This document shows positions 35,164-43,275 of a stretch of DNA of 43,275 bases, one piece after another. The stretch's first letter is position 1, and each line of letters begins with the position of its first letter. The position numbers and the translations under genes are program-made. The DNA is from Dissulfuribacter thermophilus. Lineage in GTDB: Bacteria; Desulfobacterota; Dissulfuribacteria; Dissulfuribacterales; Dissulfuribacteraceae. Under the pieces are notes generated by a model, which was not told the origin of the DNA, ran no database searches, and worked only from the letters and a program-made list of their open reading frames with translations. The stretch spans positions 1 through 43,275 of the forward strand of contig NZ_MAGO01000015.1 of NCBI RefSeq assembly GCF_001687335.1, given 5' to 3'.

Positions 35164-36441
35164 TCATGGTATCGGTGCACCAGGAGGCTCAATAACCATC
35201 ATAGTCATCATACCACCTGGAAAGATGTTGTTATTGACCATTTCCTTTTCTGTATGAGAATGCCACATATAAAAGAGGCCTCCATAGACGTTGAGTCCAC
35301 CTTCACCAGGAGGAAGGTCTCCTACAGATCCAAGAAATGGGCTCCCGCTCCAAAATCCGCCATAGGTCAGGTTTAGTGGATCGGGTAGCTTTACTGGGAA
35401 TGGCTTTCCATGATCTGGAGCATACTCATGGGGAGCAAGTGGATCTGAGGGTTTGTGACCATAGACATCCCAACCAAGTCCCTTTCCTGTCCATTCAAAG
35501 ATCGAATCTACAGTCTCTCCTGGAATGGATTTTATTGTAAATACCGTCTGAGCAAGGTCTGCTCCTACACCTGGTGAACTTTTTAGCAGTCTACCATCTT
35601 TTGCAATTATCCTAGAGTGATTCCCATGATGATGGAATGGATGTAGATCTCTCCCTCCATTTATCACTCGCATTAATAGCTTCTCACCTGGATGCATTCT
35701 AGGCATACAGTTGTATGGCTGATGTGGTAACCATGGTACTTTTGCAGGGAACATAGTATCTGGAGCGGCGCGGCCATTAATCATCCAATAGACCGGCCTG
35801 TATGTAGTATTGTCTATCTCGTCCATTGTCCCAAACTCAATGAGACGATGAATCACTGGATCCATCTCTGACAGTAAAAAGAGATACTCTCTATCGTAGG
35901 CAGAGTCTGGATGGTTATATGCAGTTGGATTCGCTGGATCAAACCCCTGAGGTCTCACAATAATCGCACCAATAAGTCCCATCTCCAGCTGAAGTTCTGG
36001 TCTAGTCCCACTATGATAGTAGTAGGTACCAGGCTGATCAGCTGTAAATGTGTAGGTAACAGAGGTGACACCGTCAGGCGGGGCCTCGTTGGTTAGAAGG
36101 CCTGGCACCCCACCCGTTGCCTTTACTTCATGACCAGGGAATACTATGGATACGTTTCCATAGATACTGGGAAGCTGATTCGTTAGGGTTATAGTAATGT
36201 TGTCTCCTTGATTGACTATTAAAGTGGGGCCTGGATACTGCATAGGGCCATTGTCAATGGCATAGCCCCACATGAGAATGGATTGACCGTCTGGCATACT
36301 GATATGTCCCTGTTTTACGGTAAAACTAAAACTGGTCTCCTTTATGCCGCTGATGACTGCTTTACAAGGATTTGCCCCTATGGATATCAAGGACATACAA
36401 GCAATTATCAAAATGGATAGATTTTTTACCTTTTTATTCAT
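35164..36441 (-). CDS. Multicopper-oxidase-like protein 2, trinuclear half-site (domain 2)
   Basis: Exported protein of 425 aa with a signal peptide (about 1-28). Domain 1 lacks ligands (IVFPGHEV, YYYHSGTRP). Domain 2 has His267-Pro-Phe-His270-His271-His272-Gly, the HPxHxHG motif, and His394-Ser395-His396, an HxH motif where canonical enzymes have HCH. The absence of the cysteine means no type 1 copper here. These histidines are exactly the trinuclear ligands missing from protein 1, suggesting a shared site. A long insert (about 300-385, rich in Gly, Pro and His) separates the two motifs. AGGAGG precedes the ATG; the upstream gene ends 24 bp before it. Confidence 0.85.
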   Translation of the reverse strand: MNKKVKNLSILIIACMSLISIGANPCKAVISGIKETSFSFTVKQGHISMPDGQSILMWGYAIDNGPMQYPGPTLIVNQGDNITITLTNQLPSIYGNVSIVFPGHEVKATGGVPGLLTNEAPPDGVTSVTYTFTADQPGTYYYHSGTRPELQLEMGLIGAIIVRPQGFDPANPTAYNHPDSAYDREYLFLLSEMDPVIHRLIEFGTMDEIDNTTYRPVYWMINGRAAPDTMFPAKVPWLPHQPYNCMPRMHPGEKLLMRVINGGRDLHPFHHHGNHSRIIAKDGRLLKSSPGVGADLAQTVFTIKSIPGETVDSIFEWTGKGLGWDVYGHKPSDPLAPHEYAPDHGKPFPVKLPDPLNLTYGGFWSGSPFLGSVGDLPPGEGGLNVYGGLFYMWHSHTEKEMVNNNIFPGGMMTMMVIEPPGAPIP

Positions 36442-36465
36442 TGATTCCTCCTAATAAAACATCCC

Positions 36466-37677
36466 TTACTGGATATGTATCTCAGTCATCATGCCGCCAA
36501 AATCTTCGTCATTGTTACTCAGGTAATTCAAATTAGAGGTATAGAGAAAGTATGTGCCAGGCTGCAGCCCAGCAGTATCCAGTATTACGTCCACCGATTC
36601 TCCTCCACCAAGAGTGACGGAGTTTGTCATGTAATACATGGCCCTTCCATCTGGGCCTTTGAGTAATCGGGCATCCTCTCCCACCACCTTCATAGGAATA
36701 CCAAGAGAGAAGAGGGTGTAGAATCGAGTGACATTCAGGTTGCTGATCCTGAGCAGTACTTTTTGCCCTACCTTAGCAGTTATGAGGGCACTAAGCGGCT
36801 GAGATATCTTTCCACCATTTTCAGCGGGAGGAGTCAAGGGATTTGGATCCACTGTATCTGGATAGCCCCTACCATTTAACATGGGATATGTATCTTCCAT
36901 CGCTGCAAAAGGTAGGGGTTGAACGTTCATACTGGCATCGTGAAACCCAGGATCAAATGATCCTATCTGGATGACATAATCAATATCGTAATAAGTAGAG
37001 CCATCACCATCATTGTATGCATAGTGATATCCAGTATGATGTATAAAACCATTTAAATTCGTGCCATCTGGTAAATCATTTTGAGCAGGTAACACATAGA
37101 GATTCCCCAGCATCCCCATCTGCATGTGCTCTGTGGCCTCAACATGGCAGTGATACATATAAGTTCCTGGTTGAACCACATGGTAATAATAGGTAAAACT
37201 TGCCATCATGTTTACAGAGAGGGAGGCGCTTGGAACTCCATCAAATACGGATGCTGCCTCTGGGAAACCGTGCCAGTGAACTGTATGGGGGTCTGACAGA
37301 TCAGGCCTTAGGGCCATTCCCACATTTGAAAGGGTTAGATAAAATTCATCCCCTTCTTTTAATACTATTGTGGGAGCAGGGAAAGTGGCCCCAAGCATAC
37401 CCACACTCATCCAATTTTCAGGTTTGACTCCAGTCAAATCCACAAAGCTGAAGATGTACTGGAGCCTTCCATCTGCCATCTTCACAAAGCCATCGCCTGC
37501 ACCTAGATGCATACAGACAGCTCGTGGATGGGCTGGATCAGGCTGATCTATAACTGCATCTCCATCAATATCTCCAGGGCATTGCACAACAAACTCGGCA
37601 TTCCCCGTTGAAACCAGGCCCATTAAAAAGATAACTGTGGCTGCGTAGCCAAATAAAAATCTCAGTTTTTTGTTCAT
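36466..37677 (-). CDS. Multicopper-oxidase-like protein 1, type 1 copper and trinuclear half-site (domain 1)
   Basis: Exported protein of 403 aa with a signal peptide (about 1-27) followed by a DIDGDAVID calcium-like loop between cysteines 33 and 55. Domain 1 has His134-Trp-His136-Gly and, about 40 residues on, His176-Cys177-His178 with His184 and Met189, a complete type 1 copper set with adjoining trinuclear ligands. Domain 2 has lost the HPxHxHG motif (RFYTLFSLGIPMKVV). It is thus half of a 'type C' two-domain oxidase; the other half is on protein 2. The next gene begins 24 bp downstream. Substrate is unknown; related large oxidases act on Mn(II), Fe(II) or Cu(I). Confidence 0.87.
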   Translation of the reverse strand: MNKKLRFLFGYAATVIFLMGLVSTGNAEFVVQCPGDIDGDAVIDQPDPAHPRAVCMHLGAGDGFVKMADGRLQYIFSFVDLTGVKPENWMSVGMLGATFPAPTIVLKEGDEFYLTLSNVGMALRPDLSDPHTVHWHGFPEAASVFDGVPSASLSVNMMASFTYYYHVVQPGTYMYHCHVEATEHMQMGMLGNLYVLPAQNDLPDGTNLNGFIHHTGYHYAYNDGDGSTYYDIDYVIQIGSFDPGFHDASMNVQPLPFAAMEDTYPMLNGRGYPDTVDPNPLTPPAENGGKISQPLSALITAKVGQKVLLRISNLNVTRFYTLFSLGIPMKVVGEDARLLKGPDGRAMYYMTNSVTLGGGESVDVILDTAGLQPGTYFLYTSNLNYLSNNDEDFGGMMTEIHIQ

Positions 37678-37694
37678 AATTTGTCCTCCGATAA

Positions 37695-37719
37695 GCCCCC
37701 TCCCTCTAACAGAGGGGGC
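37695..37719. other. GC-rich hairpin between the giant protein gene and the first oxidase gene
   Basis: GCCCCCT and AGGGGGC arms around an 11-base loop, 18-43 bases past the giant protein stop. The minus strand reads CTTATCGG afterwards, with no T-run, so a processing or stabilising hairpin is more likely than a terminator. Confidence 0.55.
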
Positions 37720-37737
37720 GCTCCTAACTTTGTCTGG

Positions 37738-40700
37738 TTATGGCCAAAGTTCATCAAAACCAATATCAACTCCTATGTTGTTGGGCCGCTCCTCAGTATC
37801 AAAGTCCGTTGACAGGGCAAAGCGGGTAATATCATTCAAATATTGATGCCATAGGGGTATGTCAGTTCCGGCACCTACCGCAGGCGAGCCTGGCTGTATG
37901 TGATAGTCTCCCAAGGTTTTTCCGCCCTTTAGAGTGGGATGCCATAGGGTTAGGGGAGCAAAACGCACATCTATAAAGTTGCCCCCCTCGTCAACTGCGA
38001 CAGAGGTTGCCATTTGCACCTGATTCTCACCATAAACATATTGACTTACGCCTCCCGGACTACCATTTACGTATTCTCTTATAAAAAGAGGATCTGCGCT
38101 GATGTTGCTTGGATCAAGGCCTGTAACGTCTGTCAAAAGACACCAGAAAGGCGACAGCATTGCCGGGAATGATGCACCCATTACCCCCAAATCCCAATAC
38201 ACAGGAGATTGTGTGGCCATATCTGGGACAAGCCCACCGATTCCGCCATTTAGTGCAACATCCCAATGAAAGGACCTATTGTGCCAGATGATGTTATTTA
38301 AGAGAATTGGATTAGAAAAATCCCTGAACCACTGAATCATAGGATCATTTCTGTCAAATGCTGAAGCAAGATTGAGGCTATGTGCATACGAAACAATTCC
38401 TGCAGGCCTAAATTCAAAATTCAATAGTGTATTTTGGGCAGTCCTTGCAGTACCAGTGCTGTCATTATTGGCTATGGTGTTATTTATGATATTTACCTTG
38501 ACGCTGTCTTGCATTGAAATAGCGCCACCAGCATTGCCGGCCACATTATTCACAATCACATTATTTACGATATTAACCTCATACCACTTATTGAAATCAT
38601 TGGGATTTTGGGCGACATCTTCACCATTGGCAAATTGGATACGGATTCCACCTCCATCGCCTGCGCCAGCGAGGTTGCCCTGTATGAGGTTGTTGGCCAC
38701 AAGGACCGAACCAGATCCTAGACTTAATTTCCCCTTATTGGGATTGGGAGCCAAACCAGCAATGAGGATTCCGCCACCTGATACGTCCTGTCCCTGGTTG
38801 AATGACTGATTAAACGCAATGACATTTCTATATATAATGCCACCAGCGCTGATTCCATAATGGGCAATGCCTCCTCCATGACCTGCTGAATAGTTGCCAC
38901 AGATGAAATTGGCAGTAATAAGGTAATTTTTCGTACCTGCGCAGATGGTTATTCCGCCGCCAGCCCCCAAAATTCCGCCGTTTTCAGCAATATGATTATT
39001 GTGTATGTATATGGAATTATTAGTGCCATCAATGTAGAGTTCAGTTCCCTCGGCCTCTATTGCATTTTCATCATTCCCCTGTTGTGGATCAACTAAGGTA
39101 TTTCTACCTATTAAATATGGATGACCAACCCTTATGCCGCCTCCATAAAATCCATAATTATTTACTATTCTGTTATTTGAAATCTCTAGGCCATGGGCAT
39201 AGCCATTCACAAAGATACCTCCACCACTGTCTGAACCAGTAATGGTAAAGCCATCAATACGGGCATGTCCGTTTCCAACAGGGAAAGCGCCTCTCTTGGC
39301 AACAACAGTAATGGGGGCCCCTTCCTCTGTGCCAAGGAGTGCTGGCTCAATTCCCACAATATTTGCCTCCTGACCAGGCATGAGGTCCACCGTCCTCGTA
39401 TCAACTAAATTTCTTATCTTGTCACGCCAGACCTGTAACTTTTCCGATGGAGCCTTCACAGCATTTATTATTGTCGAACCAGCTCCCCATCCCTGGAGAC
39501 GCACTGGTTTCCACATGATCACAGCTTCTTCATAATTTCCAGGAGCAACGAGAATTAGGTCTCCGGGCTGTGCCAAATCAATGGCGTCCTGGATCGGAGT
39601 TGCACTTGGATCAGTAGTTGGAGAAACATGAATTACGTTTGCCTGACCAACTGTCACAGTTACTCCTAAAAGGGTGCTGAGATCATTGTCACCTCGAGTG
39701 ACCACAAGCTCACCGCTCTCAGTGCCGGGGGCCACAGTCCCAGTAATCACGTCAGGAGTCCAGACAACATTTTCAAGGGGAGTGCCTCCAATGGTTACAG
39801 TGCCTGGGATAGAGCCAAAACTGAAGTCCCGAGTTGTAGTCTTTGGCTTGATCCCGTTTGGGCCATCGTAGTCAGGGTTGGGGACCTCAACAGAACCCAC
39901 AGAGACTATTGTTAGTGTCTCACCTGGCCCAGTTACATAAGGTCCACCTTGAGGCCCACTTACAGAATAGATCTTGGGCATGCCATCTGGGACCTCACAA
40001 TCTAGCATATCCTGATTTGGCCCTGCAAAAGCAGCCACTGGGACAACAGGTGTATCCAGGTATGTTGTGGATCCAGGCATATATTGGAATGTGTAACAGA
40101 ATTGACTGTACTGCCTCTGGAAAAATGGATCAGTAATAAATTCAGGTGAATTTGGAACATTCGGATCCCAATTGGGGTTGGGGATAGGGCCTGGAGAATT
40201 CAAGCAAACAGTGAGCATATTAGGAGAATAACCGCTTGGCATAGGGAGATTTGCTGTAAAGGTTGAAGGTATCAGGGCATTGTATCTCCCCCACTCGTCT
40301 GAATAAGTCCTCGCTATCTCCCTTCCTGTCCAGTCCCTTATAGATACTGGAAGCCAAGGTGGAGCATACTTTTCCCCAAAATTTGGTGAATTTGGATCAA
40401 ACTCATTGGCAAAATCATCGAGAATAAAACCGACGAACTGGCCAGCTATTGGCACCTGTGTAAACATGAAAAAGTCTGCGGCTGAATTCTGACCATCTGA
40501 CAATCTTATCTGTTTTCTATCACAAAGAGGCCGCGTCTCGCCTGCAAAGGGGGCATCCAGCGTTGGAAACAGAGACATCTTTAAAGGCACTGTATGAGGA
40601 TCTCCTACACACACTGGCGGTAATGCCTCTGTAGCTGGTATATATGTTTCTCCAAAATCTACGTTTTTATCCTCTTCCTTCAATAGTTCGTAACCTGGTG

Positions 40701-42903
40701 GAGGAACTGCCTCAACGATATATATGCCTTGCTGAAGGCCATCAAAAGCATATCCACCGTCAAAGACCCCTAGCCTTATCTGATTGAAATTCCTTAGCCC
40801 ATCAAAACAATCCGTAGAAACACCATGAGCAGAAAAGGGCTCCCCCTGGCAACCAGTGGGCACACTATCGTCCCAACTGTCAGTGGTTGTATATTTTATG
40901 GCATCTCCTAGATCAAACTTACCGTCTCCGTTTCTATCTATATCTTCAGGCCCCTTTGCACCGCCGTTGGCCCACCCGAACGGGTAGTTGTCAACATCTG
41001 CCAAAGTCACCTTGCCATCTTTATTTATGTCATCAATAACACCGTCCCCGTCTAAATCTTCATATAGATTTACCTGAACTCTAGGAATGCCTGGCTCCCA
41101 TGGCTCAGCAATAGCATATCTCGGATCATTCTCAGCCCGCGTTACTGCATATATGACCATTCCAGAAATGCCGCCATTTTCGCCTGGAGCATATTCTGCC
41201 TTTCCCCATTGAATGACATTGGTCTGCCCCATATAAAGCTGAAATGCCTGGGTTAAAACCGGACCTGTCTCTGTTCGGGCAAGATTGTTTCCTGTATTAG
41301 GGTTAATCAAAGGGGTGCCATCTGGAGCAGATTGTGGCTGAGGATTGAGCTTGTCACCTGAGGGCATTTGCCATCCATTGTCCTGAGGTATCTCGCCCCC
41401 TGCATCCACAATCGCTGTAACACCTGTTGCCTTAAATCTTCCAAAGTCTACTTCTGCAACAAGCCAGCTGAAGAATGGAAAGACCTCCTCAAAGGGAGCT
41501 TCCCCAAATATGTCGGTTGTCATGGCTTGGTAGATACTCCCATCCCTAAAACGTATATTTATATTCTGTTGAGGGATTCCTACGTCATCTAAAGTGGGAT
41601 CTTTACAGCTTGGAGTAATGCAGTCTCTGAATCCATTCTGATTGTGATCATAAAAGACTACGTTTTCGAGACTGCCAAACCAACGAAATAGCCTTACGGT
41701 GTTATAAGTTGGATCTCCATCTCCATCAATATCTACAGGACCGCCACCTGGAGGTACTGTAACCTGGGTTAGGCCAAATATAGCATCAAGATTCTCATCC
41801 CATATTACCAGTTGATATGTCCCAGGTGGGATATTCTTAATCTCAAAGTTACTGTTTTCGTCGCAGGCCCCAACATAAAGGGCTTCACCTCTACCAACAG
41901 TAAGATCATTTAACGCCACCCAACACTGGGGGACAGGCGGTCCGTCATAAAAAGTATAAATAGGTGGCCTCGAATTATGGGTAAATACTACGTGACCAGC
42001 TATTGTTCCATTAGCCCCCGCACCTGTAGATGCAGGCAACTTATTAACTTCCTTAACAAAACCAATAAATACATGAGGGCCAGGGGGACCAAATTCCATA
42101 AAATACTCGGGTTCATTTGCCTTAACCCACGCATCAATGGTCTTTGTACCTTCGATTGTAGACGTCTGATGCCATCCCTGACCTAACGGCGGCACCACAA
42201 TTATTCCGTATTTACCAGGGGCAATATTCTTTATATTGGCATATCCATCTGGCCCAGTTTTAATGATTCCAGTCCCCATTTTTTTTACTGAACCATCAGG
42301 ATTGTAAGTGGTGCCCAGTGGATTGCCAAAGACATCCTGCATGACCATCCCCCCTGAGATGCCAAATTTACCTCCTGCTTCAAACAACTGAACTACGAAA
42401 CCCTCAAGTCCTACCTCACCTGGAATATCTGGTATGTTGTTTACAGGCTTTGAATCGTCAAAGACAAAGACTGTTATTTGAGCAGTCGGTATCGGCAACT
42501 TATTCACCTTGATTGTAACCTGCTGCTGACCTGGCCTGACTGGGGCTCCATTCATGCTGTAACCAGAATCGGGTAATACTGAAACAAAGTAATATTTATT
42601 TGGATCTGGGAGAGTGATATTTGCAGCTTGAGCCTCATCTCCAGTAGATACCACAGGGGCATTACTTGAATGGAAATGAACAGACAGAGTGTTGCCATCT
42701 GGTTTACCTGGAATCACGTGATAGGTAGTATCTTCCTGAAGAAGCCATCTAAAATTAGTTACAGGACTACCGTTTGCATCCGTAACCTTCAATGTAAAGG
42801 CATGTCCATAAGAATGGATCCCCATTACTAACAGGGTTAAGACAATAAAAAACCCCCCCGCCCTAACCAGGCGTGAATAGCGAAAAACATTGAAAAAATT
42901 CAT
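37738..42903 (-). CDS. Giant secreted protein: beta domains, calcium loops, and C-terminal parallel beta-helix
   Basis: Exported protein of 1721 aa. The N-terminal signal anchor is about residues 15-35. It is followed by several carboxypeptidase-regulatory/SdrD B-like domains (for example NFEIKNIPPGTYQLVIWDE), paired EF-hand or dockerin-like loops at about 610-665 (DLDGDGVIDDINKDGK and DIDRNGDGKFDLGD), a TIG-like region (about 975-1075), and a right-handed beta-helix of the pectate-lyase/NosD type (about 1095-1680; IQDAIDLAQPGDLILVAPGNY, then many NNxIxxN rungs). It may be a surface or matrix scaffold. The frame extends to TTG 42918, but ATG 42903 has GGAG six bases upstream. It is first in the operon before the three oxidases. 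Confidence 0.85.
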   Translation of the reverse strand: MNFFNVFRYSRLVRAGGFFIVLTLLVMGIHSYGHAFTLKVTDANGSPVTNFRWLLQEDTTYHVIPGKPDGNTLSVHFHSSNAPVVSTGDEAQAANITLPDPNKYYFVSVLPDSGYSMNGAPVRPGQQQVTIKVNKLPIPTAQITVFVFDDSKPVNNIPDIPGEVGLEGFVVQLFEAGGKFGISGGMVMQDVFGNPLGTTYNPDGSVKKMGTGIIKTGPDGYANIKNIAPGKYGIIVVPPLGQGWHQTSTIEGTKTIDAWVKANEPEYFMEFGPPGPHVFIGFVKEVNKLPASTGAGANGTIAGHVVFTHNSRPPIYTFYDGPPVPQCWVALNDLTVGRGEALYVGACDENSNFEIKNIPPGTYQLVIWDENLDAIFGLTQVTVPPGGGPVDIDGDGDPTYNTVRLFRWFGSLENVVFYDHNQNGFRDCITPSCKDPTLDDVGIPQQNINIRFRDGSIYQAMTTDIFGEAPFEEVFPFFSWLVAEVDFGRFKATGVTAIVDAGGEIPQDNGWQMPSGDKLNPQPQSAPDGTPLINPNTGNNLARTETGPVLTQAFQLYMGQTNVIQWGKAEYAPGENGGISGMVIYAVTRAENDPRYAIAEPWEPGIPRVQVNLYEDLDGDGVIDDINKDGKVTLADVDNYPFGWANGGAKGPEDIDRNGDGKFDLGDAIKYTTTDSWDDSVPTGCQGEPFSAHGVSTDCFDGLRNFNQIRLGVFDGGYAFDGLQQGIYIVEAVPPPGYELLKEEDKNVDFGETYIPATEALPPVCVGDPHTVPLKMSLFPTLDAPFAGETRPLCDRKQIRLSDGQNSAADFFMFTQVPIAGQFVGFILDDFANEFDPNSPNFGEKYAPPWLPVSIRDWTGREIARTYSDEWGRYNALIPSTFTANLPMPSGYSPNMLTVCLNSPGPIPNPNWDPNVPNSPEFITDPFFQRQYSQFCYTFQYMPGSTTYLDTPVVPVAAFAGPNQDMLDCEVPDGMPKIYSVSGPQGGPYVTGPGETLTIVSVGSVEVPNPDYDGPNGIKPKTTTRDFSFGSIPGTVTIGGTPLENVVWTPDVITGTVAPGTESGELVVTRGDNDLSTLLGVTVTVGQANVIHVSPTTDPSATPIQDAIDLAQPGDLILVAPGNYEEAVIMWKPVRLQGWGAGSTIINAVKAPSEKLQVWRDKIRNLVDTRTVDLMPGQEANIVGIEPALLGTEEGAPITVVAKRGAFPVGNGHARIDGFTITGSDSGGGIFVNGYAHGLEISNNRIVNNYGFYGGGIRVGHPYLIGRNTLVDPQQGNDENAIEAEGTELYIDGTNNSIYIHNNHIAENGGILGAGGGITICAGTKNYLITANFICGNYSAGHGGGIAHYGISAGGIIYRNVIAFNQSFNQGQDVSGGGILIAGLAPNPNKGKLSLGSGSVLVANNLIQGNLAGAGDGGGIRIQFANGEDVAQNPNDFNKWYEVNIVNNVIVNNVAGNAGGAISMQDSVKVNIINNTIANNDSTGTARTAQNTLLNFEFRPAGIVSYAHSLNLASAFDRNDPMIQWFRDFSNPILLNNIIWHNRSFHWDVALNGGIGGLVPDMATQSPVYWDLGVMGASFPAMLSPFWCLLTDVTGLDPSNISADPLFIREYVNGSPGGVSQYVYGENQVQMATSVAVDEGGNFIDVRFAPLTLWHPTLKGGKTLGDYHIQPGSPAVGAGTDIPLWHQYLNDITRFALSTDFDTEERPNNIGVDIGFDELWP

Positions 42904-43151
42904 ATACCACTCCATCAATATGTTGGATCATTTCATGAATTCATCCGTTGCACAGATGAGTCTTCATGATTGATGTTTTTTTAAAATGGGAAATTTCCAC
43001 CCAAGAACCTAGGTAGTAAGAACCTCCATATACACCACCCCCCCCTTTAAAAACGACTAAAAATATTAGTTGGTTAGTTGAATAAAATTTTTTATTTTAT
43101 TTTTTTAAAAAACAAACCCTACGACCAGAACAAATTTGACTTTATAAATTT

Positions 43152-43179
43152 AGTATAGGTGCGCCTTAAAAGAAGTCAA
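43152..43179 (-). promoter_or_regulatory. Sigma70-like promoter for the giant protein/multicopper oxidase operon
   Basis: On the minus strand TTGACT (43179-43174) and TATACT (43157-43152) are spaced by 16 bases. This predicts a leader of about 240 nt before the giant protein start, containing a G8 run (plus-strand C8 ending near 43025) and a repeated AAGAACCT at 15-base spacing near 43003-43025. No riboswitch is recognised in 42904-43151. Confidence 0.65.
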
Positions 43180-43209
43180 TGTTATTTATTTTTTTAGAGA
43201 GGAAAAAAG

Positions 43210-43234
43210 CACAAAAAACTTCTCGTTTTTTGTG
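43210..43234. other. AT-rich perfect hairpin at the window edge
   Basis: CACAAAAAAC and GTTTTTTGTG arms enclose a five-base loop just upstream of the -35 box. It may be a terminator for a gene beyond the window or an upstream AT-rich promoter element. Its role is unclear. Confidence 0.45.
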
Positions 43235-43275
43235 AAGTTGTCAAAAAATCTTCTGCAATTCTTCTAAGTCAACAA

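Overview
The window looks like chromosome from an anaerobic, probably thermophilic, sulfur- or nitrogen-metabolising bacterium of the Desulfobacterota type. This is inferred from many multiheme c-type cytochromes, a periplasmic nitrate reductase operon arranged as in sulfate reducers (napM-A-D-G-H), a Geobacter/Desulfo-like surface-protein repertoire and moderate GC. The species cannot be named from sequence alone.

Layout. (1) 41-2418 (+): a two-component system whose sensor has a periplasmic heme-binding motif, converging on (2) 13452-2375 (-), a long run of nitrogen-respiration genes. In transcription order these are a membrane-anchored tetraheme cytochrome, a Tat-exported 4x[4Fe-4S] protein and an NrfD-type quinol subunit, then an octaheme hydroxylamine-oxidoreductase-like enzyme, a secreted protein of unknown function, an outer-membrane beta-barrel, and napM, napA, napD, napG, napH. 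There is no NrfA, NapB or NapC. The simplest reading is nitrate to nitrite by NapA and nitrite to ammonium by the octaheme enzyme. A CRP/FNR-type dyad sits upstream. (3) 13691-15658 (+): the housekeeping set rplU-rpmA-obgE. (4) 15611-22241 (-): a surface block with a CAP-domain protein, a 1.36-kb gene-free stretch, a 922-aa Ig-like surface protein, a strong terminator and a secreted subtilase. (5) 22500-31580: a polysaccharide export/biosynthesis island with an ABC-2 permease (+), a 1231-aa two-methyltransferase/two-glycosyltransferase fusion, another methyltransferase, an acyltransferase-like protein and a Wzt-like ATPase (all -). It is interrupted by a broken AbiEii-type toxin gene with its small partner and by several families of intergenic repeats. 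(6) 31724-42903 (-): a giant beta-helix surface protein, three consecutive multicopper-oxidase-like proteins, a lipoprotein and a second subtilase.

The most unusual system is the multicopper oxidase trio. Each protein has the two-cupredoxin-domain layout, but the copper ligands are divided among them. The first carries HxHG plus the Cys-containing HCH motif in domain 1. The second carries HPxHHHG plus HSH in domain 2. The third has lost essentially all of them. Together they contain exactly one complete type-1/trinuclear copper set, which predicts an obligate heteromeric six-domain oxidase with a single inter-subunit active site. It is encoded immediately downstream of a 1721-aa secreted beta-helix protein, and a good sigma70-like promoter precedes the set.

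Other points for a second look are the AbiEii-like gene with two frameshifts, both in slippage-prone simple repeats; dispersed heptanucleotide repeats; MITE-like inverted repeats; and a terminator whose U-tract abuts the start of the subtilase gene.
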